A DNA stretch of 64,000 bases from Lutraria lutraria. Taxonomy: Eukaryota; Mollusca; Bivalvia; Venerida; Mactridae. The translations under genes and the position numbers were made by a program. Below the pieces are notes generated by a model. That model was not told the DNA's origin. It searched no databases and worked only from the letters and a program-made list of their open reading frames with translations. Positions 43,377-53,648 of this stretch are shown piece by piece (the stretch's first letter is position 1; each line of letters begins with the position of its first letter). Where the stretch lies: positions 2,862,001 through 2,926,000 of the forward strand of contig OZ026845.1 in NCBI GenBank assembly GCA_964023205.1. The letters are read 5' to 3'.

Positions 43377-46121
43377 TAGTTTCATAATTACTGTTGTATA
43401 TATTACTGTGTTTGGCGGGTTTTTCAGCCAGATAGTTAAAAAAATATATGTTACTGTGTTTTAAACATGATGTTACGGCTTTCTACAATAAAAGCCATAT
43501 TACGACAACTCATTGTCTGTTATGTTTTTTAAAGCTACAAGCTTCTCCAGTCTCCATCACCACGACACAAATGATTTGATATACATTAACTGAAAATATG
43601 TTTTTAAACAATGTGAACATTGACTCATGATAAATGTGTTTTTGAGTCGCTCAAACTTGCACATACGAGAATTACTTCGCACGCCTATGTATGTTGTGCT
43701 CGTCAGATAAAATTATTATCGTTTGACCAGTAAAATTCCACAGCAAGATTCGGAGAAAACAGTTAACAAATACGAAAACAGCAAATGTATTTAAATATCT
43801 ATTAGCTTATTTTTCAATTTTTATCATGAAAAATACGTATTATGGCTATTAAACGCGCATACGTTCGGTTAAAGAGAAATGCAAAAAAGGTTGCTTTTGA
43901 AGATTTGTTCACGGTCTTAAAATAAGTTTTAAAAATATCAGATTGTCAACAAGTTATAACATCAGCGATATAATATTATGTCTAACAATCGTTATCACGG
44001 TGTTTGAAATAAATGCATTCAAATAAATAATATTTGACAGTGCCTCTAATCCCTGCTAATACAACTGAAAGTTCACCATTTGAGTTCTAATTTAAACTAG
44101 AAAGGTGTCCGGAGGACACGAATGCCTCTCCGAGAGCTATGTAAAAAGGGACCGTAACTACTGAGAAAATGTATATGTTTACTAGTTTAAAATATGACTA
44201 TAGAAAAATCTACTACTGGGGATACACTGTATAGAAGAAAGAACACTTATGACCTCTCAAATTTTATTATATTGGATTTCAAGTCATCCGTAGATTTGCG
44301 AAAAAATCGCGAAATTTGACCTTGCGAAAAATCTTCGACAATCAGACAGAATCTGTGATTTATGAGAAGTCCGTTAGTCTTTACTTGACTCGTCTGTGAG
44401 TTACAAGATTAACAGGACAAAGTCTAGATTCATCTAAAAGAACAACAACTACAAAGCACACCCCAAAGACATATCCGTGATTACCATGCTTTTACAGGAA
44501 TGCCTCCTTATAAAGTGAGAACATTGGACTGCAGAAACGATAATCCAGTTATATCAGTGAGACATGACCTGCAGGTATGAACTCCCGAATCATCAATCAG
44601 TCTGTGGACTGTTGTTATGTACCCTAGATTCGTCAGCAAGAACGTGGGCTGGCTGCATGAACTTCTATTTTATCAGTGAGATCTGCTGAAAGGACGGATT
44701 CTGCGTTTGTTCAAGAAAAGGAAAAATGCTGTCAAACTGGTTTTATTCGCTATAGTTTAATTTTTGCTAATATCTGCATATCGATTACCTAGCGCATTCA
44801 TAAATGTCACAAATAAATGATAAGAGTTTTAGACATCGAAAATGAGTACGGCCGAAAATATGCAACTGAAGTCGATTCTAGTATTTTTTCGTAGAATTAT
44901 CTGATAAGTTAATCTTACGAAAGCAATATAATTATTAACAATAAACATACTTTCGATTTACACATAACAGCATTGTATCCTACATTTTGCGTAAGATATG
45001 TCACGTCTCCATATGAACGGAGAAAATCGGACCGTACAGTGGGCGTTTATTCATTATTATTATTATTATTGGTCTTATTTGGCGCTGCTTCAACTTAATC
45101 CTTAAACATAGACAAAGCGCCCTGCAAAGCGAAAGTGGATTTTCAGAAAATCGTTAGTTCATCTGGTAGATGTAAAGCAACGCACATTTTCTTTTACTCG
45201 CCGTTTCAAATGATTTACATGTGGTATATTTTTAAGTGGAAATATATTAGTCAACTATTTGTTGGATGCAAATACATGGCGGAGCTTGTTGTCAACCTCC
45301 GCTAAATTGTGGGTCAAAGGTTATCTAAATTTTGTGTTTTTGTGACATAATAAATATTCCTTACTTTCCTCGTCTGTACCGCAATAAATAAAGATTCAAC
45401 CTCAATCTAAATACGTGACCACAAACACGTAGGCTTAGAAAGAGGGCATACAACATCAACTGGGATACAGAAGGATAATCAATGGGAAACAAAAATAAAA
45501 TTTTGTGTGAGGAACATACGTAGTGCATACCCATATATATTGCACTACAGGGATAGCAGACTCTAAGAAATAACCTATATATATGTATGTGTATGTACAT
45601 ATTCGAAAATGTATGAACACTTGAATCTATGGACCAAAAAGAAAGATAGAACAAAACCTAGGTTTGTATAGTACTGGTTACCAAGAGCATCCACATATCA
45701 TATTTTCTCATAGTATCAACATTATGCCATTTCCACAGGTTATTCACATACACAACTGTATTACCATCTTCCTATGGTATCCACCATCTATACCATCCAA
45801 AACAAGTTCCCTACAAATATACAAATAAAAATGCTTTTTAACTTTCTTTAGTAGGATAAGTCTTTACTGTTTCATTATTTTATTCAATTTGCAATAAATA
45901 TCAAAATGTAGACTGTAACTTGTTCACCATTGTAAGCTAGGAAACGTTAAGTAACCAACACACTTGAATGCCTCTTGAATGCATATTAGGTTACCTGTAT
46001 CGTAAATACAACTTTTGTTTCTTATGCAATGGCAGAATTTAATCAAGAATATAAAGAATCGTTATATGCTTAAATATTATATGCATTACTTATAAAAAAC
46101 AGCTTTTGTATGAATTCTTAC

Positions 46122-46176
46122 CAGTATTGCCATCACATTTGGTCCATGAATGTTGGTATATTATTTTCTATGGTAC
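46122..46176 (-). other. Phase-compatible exon candidate with an in-frame TGA
   Basis: A ccactag acceptor and a good gtaagaatt donor bound 55 bases. Joined to the one-base overhang of the exon at 46750-46900 it reads TIENNIPTFMDQM, then TGA (46133-46135), then WQY, and leaves two bases. Those two bases fit the reading frame of the next open segment (minus, about 45776-45820: ELVLDGIDGGYHRKM). Either the coding sequence ends at this TGA, or the exon is not used, or the locus is damaged or recoded. Confidence 0.3.
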
Positions 46177-46359
46177 CTAGTGGTGATCTTATTTACTTGT
46201 AAATATTCAAATGAAGTTTTTCCATACTAGTTAGGATTTTAAAGCCACCTCAAGTGATAAATAAACTCTATATCACTTGTTTTTCAATTGGGCACTCCTA
46301 TGTGCCTCCAAACACAAGTCTTATAGATATCATATTTATGCATGACCTATGCTATTGTA

Positions 46360-46429
46360 CAGGATTTTTCTCTCTTCATTGGGAAGGGGCCTTAAATAGG
46401 CCTCTGTTATGGAAGGTGAAAAAACCCTG
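46360..46429. mobile_element. Short CAGG-ended fold-back element
   Basis: Left end caggatttttctc against the reverse complement of the right end, cagggttttttcacc; 70 bases. It resembles the 7058 and 50280 elements, but no target duplication is visible. Confidence 0.35.
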
Positions 46430-46749
46430 TTTTTTATCTCTCTCCTTATTGGAAGACCAATGCATGTATTGTAGTAAACAATAAATTAATAACTAAAGTA
46501 ACTTAATCACTATATTATGATGTCAATGAAAACAATTCAAGATTAAATAAATATTTCTGTTTAGAGTGAGATCTCTACAGATTATTGCAAAACATCTTAT
46601 ATTATTATTAATAATATTTAAGTTACATTATTACTTGCTTCTTTTTATTCGTGATCTTGTGAATAAAATGATAAAAAAGATGGCATATATGTATGTCTAG
46701 TTCTATTAGTTCTAACCAAACAAAATAAATTATTTAGAGTTTTCATTAC

Positions 46750-48087
46750 CATGGCTGAATAATATAAGGTTCACATACATTGTCCATTTATCTTCACCCT
46801 GAGTGCATGTCCTCTGTTCCCCTTTTTCATGTTTACCATCGTACAGATCGAAGTTCATGATGCTTACAACTACATGTATAGTCTTGCTATTGGCAACAAC
46901 CTTTAAAGAAAAATGAACACTACGTCTTGCATTTTCAACATTGGAATAACTATTTTAACACTATTTAATAAGATATTTGTCGAAGAATTCTAGTATTAAG
47001 AAAATCCTAAAGTTTCATGTCAATATAACCAGGCTAGCTGACATGTTAACACAATATAATGTTCTATGATTTAATATTCTAATGTGGATATTGCATACAT
47101 GAAAAATACAACAATTCAACAGGATTGAGTGATGTCATCCTGCATTATGCAAACACTAAAAGCACATCAGTAACAGAGGAATACCATCACAAGTCCTGAA
47201 ACAAAAGGTGCAAATACAAGTTAATAAAAGTTAAGTTTAGACTGTTTTCACTAAGCCACCGTTTTTACCGAAACTTGGGAAAAGCGAGGGATTCGAATTT
47301 GAACTAAAAATAATAAGAAATAACCATGTTTTCGCACAATTTCTTCTTCTTCAAACTGCACTCCCTCATTACATTAAGGATTATGTGCAGGCGCTGGTTA
47401 AAAAAGATTATTATTTGTGGTTGAATTTTATACAAGTGCTACATAATGAAACGAAATAAATGTGAAAAATAAAGATTACATATCACCAAGGCATGGATTC
47501 GCAACTTCCGTATTAACAGTTTAAAGTAATCAAATCCCGCGATAATAAGACGTGAATCAACGGGAATACAAGCTATTGTTTACAAAAGCGAAAATACGAA
47601 AAAATCCGTGATATCCGAATGATAATAACAGCGAAAATATCCGTGGTATTCCGAATGTTTAATCTCGGAGACGAAAGGATTATAATAGATGTCCGCCATC
47701 TTGGAATTTAAAATGTTCGACTGATGCCTTTTTCAATGCTTATACTTAGACTTGGTGGATTATAAATGTATCTCAGTATCTTTAAGGAATTTAATTTGTT
47801 GCATCCTTTACCAATTTCCCGTGCCCAATTGCCAGAGTTTTATTAGTATAATCAAATTCGTAAACACCCAAATACAGCTGTCGGACATTGCCGAGTATAT
47901 AGCAATGCATTGTGGAATCGCCGAACGATATCGTTTGATCTATTTTTAGCAGTTGCGAATCCATGTATGTATATAAGTCCTTGTATAAGTCCTTGATATC
48001 ACGTTTGTTGAAATAATTAATATCCATGTTCCCTCGAAACAAAATACACAAATGTAGAATTAAATCATTGTGTACTTTCATGTCCAT
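46750..48087 (-). CDS. Unrecognised gene, first two coding exons
   Basis: Exon 1 is 48087-47812 (92 codons, phase 0, donor gtaaag) and exon 2 is 46900-46750 (50 codons plus one base, acceptor tttctttaaag, donor gtaatg). The only open frame of exon 2 is the one demanded by exon 1, which supports the join. The product has DIKDLYKDLYTYMDSQLLKI, then GDSTMHCYILGNVRQLYLGV, then NKTLAIGHGKLVVANSKTIH across the junction, then MNFDLYDGKHEKGEQRTC and DKWTMYVNLILFSH. It is a soluble-looking alternation of short hydrophobic strands and charged turns, with no signal peptide, membrane segment or motif I know. A second ATG at codon 21 could be the real start. The 3' structure is unsettled: candidate exons lie at 46122-46176, about 45776-45820, to 43240, and 40344-40470. 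Confidence 0.55.
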
Positions 48088-48440
48088 TCATAATGTTTTA
48101 CAAGGCACTACTGCGGTTGTAAACCCGCGAAAGTTATTTCGTGATCTACTAAACTAACATTGAATACATGATACATCTTAATCCCTTTATTGTTACTGTG
48201 AAACGCTCACCCAGAAGCACGTGTTTTGGACTAATCAAGTTTTCCAGTTGTGAACATAGGCACTCGATTCCGTGATTTTTATACGTTTACAGACGTTATT
48301 TTTCAATTTCACGCATCAAACAACGCAAATCTGTCGAAAGAAAAAATCTTCTTTTTTTCCCTTATTGAGTGTATAAAATACTCCAAGGTAATGAACTCGC
48401 CATCTTTTCGATTGACGGTAGTGACGAAAATAAGCGTGGG

Positions 48441-48545
48441 TCCCGGCTTTCCTTGTAAAAACTGTCAAAACGTTTAAAGTTGGGGAACACTACAACGGAA
48501 GCAAGGTTCCCGGAAAGCATGTGCAGATTAGAAGGAAAGCCGGGA
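48441..48545. repeat. Inverted repeat with perfect 14-bp arms
   Basis: tcccggctttcctt (48441-48454) and its exact reverse complement (48532-48545) enclose 77 bases. The shape resembles a small fold-back element; no flanking duplication was seen. Confidence 0.5.
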
Positions 48546-48828
48546 TTCCAGTTGATATATATATCTATATAGCAATATCAGACTAGAAATGTGACCAGAG
48601 GACATGAATACCTCCACTAAGCGCTAAGTCAAAGGGGGCCATAACTCCTGTGAAATGTTGTTTCTTAATGGAAATCGAAGTTGACCTGTATTTTATTATC
48701 ACATACCTTCATGTAGAATATGAAATCATTCTTATTTATTTAGTTATTTCATCGGATTTAACGCTATTTTCAATATAATATCAATTGTATCGTGTAGTCA
48801 TCCTAACCAGCTTCCCTGGATTCATCTA

Positions 48829-49022
48829 GACTTAATACCATTCTATCCGTAAGCTACTGCCAAGCTACCCCACATAATTCAGAGGTGGTTGACAATTCAA
48901 CACGCGATGTAATTATCTTAAGCCGAATTTGTCATGGACAGTGTGAGTCTCGCTCAGGGTTCGACCTCAGAACTTATTGATCAGTAGACCAACGCTCTAA
49001 CCACTGAGATAACCGGGCGGGC
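48829..49022 (-). mobile_element. tRNA-derived SINE, family C
   Basis: The minus strand starts agcccgcccggttatctcag, then tggttagagcgttggtctac, and has ggtcgaaccctgagcg about 30 bases on. These are A- and B-box-like blocks of a tRNA-derived head. The body (cacactgtccatgacaaatt in that orientation) is shared with 17098-17240 and 18107-18175. Confidence 0.75.
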
Positions 49023-49569
49023 TAATTATGAACAAATCCATGAAATATTTCTTGAGTTATCGCTTGGATATCAAAATTTGAACGAACGGAAGGACGGACA
49101 GGGGTATCACATTATGTCCTACAGCCATATCGAATGGCGGGGCATGAAAAGTGTTCATGGCAACATATTATTCTTTGCCAATAAGATACTAGAAAATCGA
49201 CGTTTTACGTATATTTTCTAAAAACATAATTATTTGTGTCTGAAAACGTTTTCCTTTTTATTTCAACCCGACAGTAACGTTGCAACAAGTATAAATAGGC
49301 AAGCTCTCAACTAATATTCAATGACCACATCGTCATATAGGGGTGGTGTAATTGGTAGCCAATTCCACATTTCTAAGGATAATGTAACGGTCAAATTTAG
49401 ATTATTTATAAAGCGTTATAATACACCTGTTCATCGTATCGGGTATTGCTATTTCAATGTCGCTGCATATGACCAGAGCCAGAGAAAATATATTGCTATT
49501 GGACATGTCGGTAAATGTAAAGCCATCTCTCAACTGTCGAACGTTGTGTAAGTCAGATACCAACCTCGT

Positions 49570-49693
49570 ACATCGGCCTATCTGTGTAGAAACGACCTGA
49601 TCACGGGATTCTCGAAACACCTCGAGCGCTACGCGCTCTCGGTGTTCACGTGAATCCCGCGACCAGGTCTTTCCTACGCAGATAGACCTCGTA
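49570..49693. mobile_element. 124-bp near-palindromic fold-back element
   Basis: The halves mirror each other around tac in gagcgctacgcgctc: left cctatctgtgtag, acgacctgatcacgggatt and cacctcgagcgc; right gcgctctcggtg, aatcccgcgaccaggtct and cctacgcagatag. Mismatches and small indels show some age. It could be a MITE. It lies directly after an open frame ending at 49551. Confidence 0.7.
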
Positions 49694-49879
49694 CTCGATC
49701 GATATCCTATACATATTTGTGAAAAAAATGCCCTAGTAATAATAAATGATTATACCGTACAATAATGTCATCCTCAATTCAAGAAAATGAGTGAAACAAT
49801 CTGGTGAGGATTAATTGACTGCAATGAAATTAGTATGAAAACACGAATATTTCGTGACTTGTGAAATCCTTGCTATCTA

Positions 49880-50062
49880 TTTTAGTCAACAAGAAAAAAT
49901 CTCAATATGTTGGTTCATACTGTAATAATTTATACATATATGTGTTATATACTTTTTACTGTCATGAATGCTATTGACCAAGTATGTGTGTATGTGTAAT
50001 GTAAATATGTAGAATACTTGGCGCCCTATTTCTTGAATAAACTATCTATCTACAATTAGATC
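49880..50062 (+). mobile_element. LINE 3' end fragment with CTAT tail
   Basis: Ends cttgaataaactatctatctac, a polyadenylation-like signal followed by short tetranucleotide repeats, in the style of the LINE 3' end at 31943-32060. No coding part remains. Confidence 0.35.
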
Positions 50063-50279
50063 ACTCTGCTTCTGCTTCAGTTTCAACACTAATTACGCCT
50101 AAATAAGTAGGGTCAAAATTCTAAATAGCCAATTTATAAATACAAAATGAAAGAAAATCTTGTATACCATAGTTCTACATGTATCATATCCAAATACCGA
50201 GGGGAAAATGATACAATCTGACACACGTGTACATACGTATGCTAAAATTCAGTATTTTGTAATACAAAATGTACCATTT

Positions 50280-50593
50280 CAGGGATTTTTTTGGGGCGAT
50301 TTTATAGCCGAAATTCGGTCATATTCCCAATGGAAAATAGTATCTTTTTTTCCCAATTCACAGACAAAAATACCCAATCAAAAACAAAAATTATTAATTT
50401 TATAAGTTCATTAACATCACTATTGGTAGTAAATACCTTATTCTGCTACTGTTCTATGGGAGAATAAGTAGAATAAGTTGTACATTGCAAAAATTGTAGT
50501 TATACATTTTTCCCAATTTTGATTAAAACAGCGCGAAAATTCCCAATCCCAAGGGTATGGGTCATATTCCCAAAATACCGAGAAAAAACCCTG
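50280..50593. mobile_element. 314-bp CAGGG-ended DNA transposon with TSD cattt
   Basis: Left end cagggatttttttgg; right end gagaaaaaaccctg, whose reverse complement is cagggttttttctc. The five bases cattt flank both sides (50275-50279 and 50594-50598). Inside, both halves carry cattcccaa- or ttcccaatt-like blocks. Non-coding. Confidence 0.72.
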
Positions 50594-51210
50594 CATTTAC
50601 ATAATATACCTTCAAGATTGATTCTCAAATTGGTTTGCTCGATCATAGAGTTTGTGTCATTCATGCTGGTAATAGGAACTATTCAAATTTAATACAACAG
50701 TGATATATTCAGAGATTAATCACACATATGTTAATATAAAGGAAGAGAAAGAGGAGGTCTGTAAATAATGGAATTTCTGTACTCATTAATGCAGACATGG
50801 CAGTTCCACAAAACATGAAAAGAAATTCATACATACCAAAATGTGCAATTTGTTATTAATAATCTACACTGAGTCTAATTTCTACGACGTCATCCATACA
50901 TTTTATATATCATTTAACACACTTGGTTGAATACCAGATATGATATTAATATTTAATCCAACATGAACTATGAATACTCGCGATCTTTCTGTGTAGATCG
51001 ATTGTTCATAATGTTGTTAGACATTCGAATTAATTCACTTATTTTCGATTCCTTCAAGAATCGACTTTTATATCCGGGTGGGCATTTAGAAGTTTAACTT
51101 AGTATACAAAGTAATCATTGAAATACATTGTTGATGAAGAGAAACATTCAAATTCGCTTTGAAGACTTATATACGGAATAGTGCCAGAACAATTTAACTT
51201 GGAAAAAAAA

Positions 51211-51247
51211 CAAGGACTTATATATTATGTATGTATATAAGTCCTTG
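51211..51247. repeat. Perfect hairpin, 14-bp arms
   Basis: caaggacttatata and tatataagtccttg flank a nine-base centre. The same words (aaggactta and taagtcctt) occur in the unrecognised gene's exon 1 near 47975-47995, probably by chance. Confidence 0.6.
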
Positions 51248-52091
51248 ACAAAAAATAAGGTCCAATGCGCCTAAAACTTTACTGAAGCTGGGGGCATATT
51301 TCATCGAGACCTGGGGCAGATTGTTCATGATTTTTACAAATTCTTAGCGTTCATCATTCTTTTGCGTTGGACTGAGTATTAGGTGATAATATTATTCTGT
51401 AATAAGCTTAAAATGAATATTTTGAAATAAAAATGAATATTAGAATTTGTGAAATTATTGATCATTGCATAATGAAATAATATTATTTATACTTATTCAA
51501 TGTTACAAGTCTCTAGATAACATGAGATGCTTTTTTGTTACAAAACAATGAAAGTGTTACATTATTACTTCTCAATTCTGCAGTTGCTGATAAGCCTAAC
51601 ATTATATACTTGGGGGAAACCTTGGTAACGGGATGCAAGGTGATCTGTCCGATAAATTAAGTCAAGCGTGACTTATTGCTGCCAGACCTGAACTTTACTA
51701 TTGGATTGTCTTCCTTTAGTAATAAAATCGACAAGAATATTATCTCTTTATTAGTCTAATGCATGTGCTCGAACTCAGTACTTAGTTTCAGTACACTTAC
51801 TTTATTTAACCTCTCCAGAGAGATTGCACTGTATATACAATGACATACAGTTACGGTGAACTAACATGTAGTGAAATGCAATATTTTCCCTAATCATGCC
51901 ATTTTTAATTCCTTTGTATGGATGTGGTAACTATTGATATAATGAAGTTAATATGCTACTGTATACATTGTATACTTATAGTTCGAACTAAATAAGTAAA
52001 TGACTAGATGCATACCATTTTAGGGTGCTATTTGTTCTGGTAAATACCAGATTTTCAGTTTTTCACAATCCACATGCATTTTTAAAATGTC

Positions 52092-52218
52092 AGTGAAGTT
52101 GGCAGCCCAGCAGCCTAGCAGCGTAAAGTTGGTAGCCCAGCACCCTAGCAGCCCAGAAGCGTGAAGTTGGCAGCCCAGCAGCCTAGTGAAGTTTGCAGCC
52201 TGGCAGCCCAGCAGCCTA
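52092..52218 (+). repeat. Degenerate tandem repeat based on gcagcccagcagcct
   Basis: Roughly six to eight imperfect units of cagcccagcagcctag are grouped into larger blocks starting agtgaagttggcagccc. The unit sequence is GC-richer than its surroundings. Confidence 0.85.
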
Positions 52219-52679
52219 TTATATTTCTACAGATAAACTGCATAAGAAATCATGCTAAATACTTAAGAATGCATAAAACAGCACGATTATGTTACTTTAA
52301 TGTTCATTAAAAGAAAAAAAATAGATTTTTTGTCGATTTTGTGAATTACGGGGGCTGATCCAGAAGCTCGTAGATACAGCATTTTATTAAGAACGGCCGA
52401 GTCCTACTGTTACAAAATTTTCACATAATATTTACTGATGTTTTCAATCTGTCGGCAAAATTTCAAAGTAAAGTTGCTATATTTCATTCACTAATGCAGT
52501 CTTCAAATCATGTAGTGTCGAGATCGTGAGGCAGTCCAAAATGCACTTAAATGTAAGTATTTATAGCTATTCAAAATTCACGGTACACCTTGAAAACATA
52601 AACAATGGCGGGTGACGTTATAATAACGTCGATTTACATGGAATTTAGACCCAGGTGGGATTCAATACTCACTAGGTAC

Positions 52680-52733
52680 AGGGGCTAGTTATTACTAATC
52701 AGAGACCATAACTACTCAAGCATGGAGGTCTCT
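52680..52733 (-). mobile_element. Fragment of SINE family B
   Basis: ggggctagttattactaatc agagaccataactactcaag catggaggtct matches the tRNA-like head of the 57452 copy (ggggctagtaattacctatc and so on). Confidence 0.5.
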
Positions 52734-52788
52734 TGTTCGTTTCTTATACAAAAGTTTAACAATTTATTGTATAAAATGTATATTGTCC

Positions 52789-52850
52789 ATTTAATCAAAG
52801 ACCTATACATTACATGCATATACATGTGACGTATAGATCTTTGATTAAAT
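52789..52850. repeat. Inverted repeat, 20-bp arms with one mismatch
   Basis: atttaatcaaagacctatac (52789-52808) against the reverse complement of 52831-52850; the 22-base spacer is itself rich in tacatg words. Strong hairpin potential about 0.8 kb upstream of MED27. Confidence 0.75.
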
Positions 52851-53194
52851 ATTACTGATGAATCATAAAAAAGACTACTGTTTTCAATCTATGTTGAATT
52901 GATGCCATTAATATATACACAAGTAAAACTTTTCTTCATTACCAGTAAGCATAATTTAACCTTCAAATATAAAAACTATAGTTACAATAGTTGAACTGAA
53001 CATAGATCGAACCAACCCTAATTTTATTTGAATAAATTCTATAATTAATATAATGATGCTGAATATGTGCAAAAGATCATTAGATTTAATGCCATCATGT
53101 AAGCATGGTTTGACCTACAAAATTCAATGTTACCTAGTTATATCTATCAGAGTAAAAGTGAGTAGTTTATCGAACTCGCTCTTGTGTTAGCCAT

Positions 53195-53424
53195 TAGTAT
53201 CGATACGCATTATGGATATAAGCCTTAACATTTACATGTCATGTCAAAAAGTCACATATAACATATACATCAATAGCAGATTAATGTAAATATATGCATG
53301 CGTCTGTAGAGAAATTAGCGAAATCCGAAAGGAGAACCAGTTGGTTTCCGCCTATTATCTTACAGCATACAATAGTGTCAGAGTGGGAACGGGAATCATG
53401 GCAGTTATTGAGCCCACGGCATTT
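53195..53424 (-). repeat. Dispersed repeat, arm 1 of an inverted pair around MED27 exons 1-2
   Basis: Its reverse complement matches 54886-55150: atgccgtg, ataactgccatg, ttcccgttcccactct, gtaagata, ggaaaccaact, ctttcg, aatttctct, attacattaat(c/t), gtgactttttgacatga and cgtatcgata blocks in order. It ends about 220 bases before the MED27 start codon, so it lies in the proximal promoter. Confidence 0.8.
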
Positions 53425-53648
53425 AAGTAGGATAAAAATCAAGTTCCAAAAATGGCAATTACGGTCTGTTATGTGTTTTGTTATTGTTATTAAAAGTTGC
53501 ATTCCATAAAAACATAGTGTAAGGGAGGTAACTAAAAGAGAATTTGTTTACGACGACAACGATGAAAATGGTACACTGCTTGTAAACATTTTTTACCAGT
53601 TCTTTGAAATTTGCCGGATTTTCGGACATAAAATTTGTTCTCTCAAAT

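Larger units (their letters stand above)
48088..53194. other. 5-kb intergenic stretch between the unrecognised gene and MED27
   Basis: No supported gene. It holds the fold-backs at 48441, 49570, 50280, 51211 and 52789, SINE-C at 48829, a LINE tail near 50062, the end of a CAGTG MITE at 51812-51833 and the tandem block at 52092. A plus-strand open frame at 49321-49551 is preceded by a TATA-like tataaatagg (49290) and is treated under findings. Confidence 0.55.

Noticed and set aside
45361..45654. Minus-strand 97-codon frame rich in Y, L and C
   Set aside because: Low-complexity AT-rich composition, no splice links and no family match.
46133..46135. Selenocysteine codon in the unrecognised gene
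   Set aside because: I saw no SECIS-like element and no typical redox motif around the TGA. Kept only as a low-probability option under findings.
53281..53509. Open frames on both strands upstream of MED27
   Set aside because: They coincide with arm 1 of the inverted repeat pair; the second arm does not preserve them.
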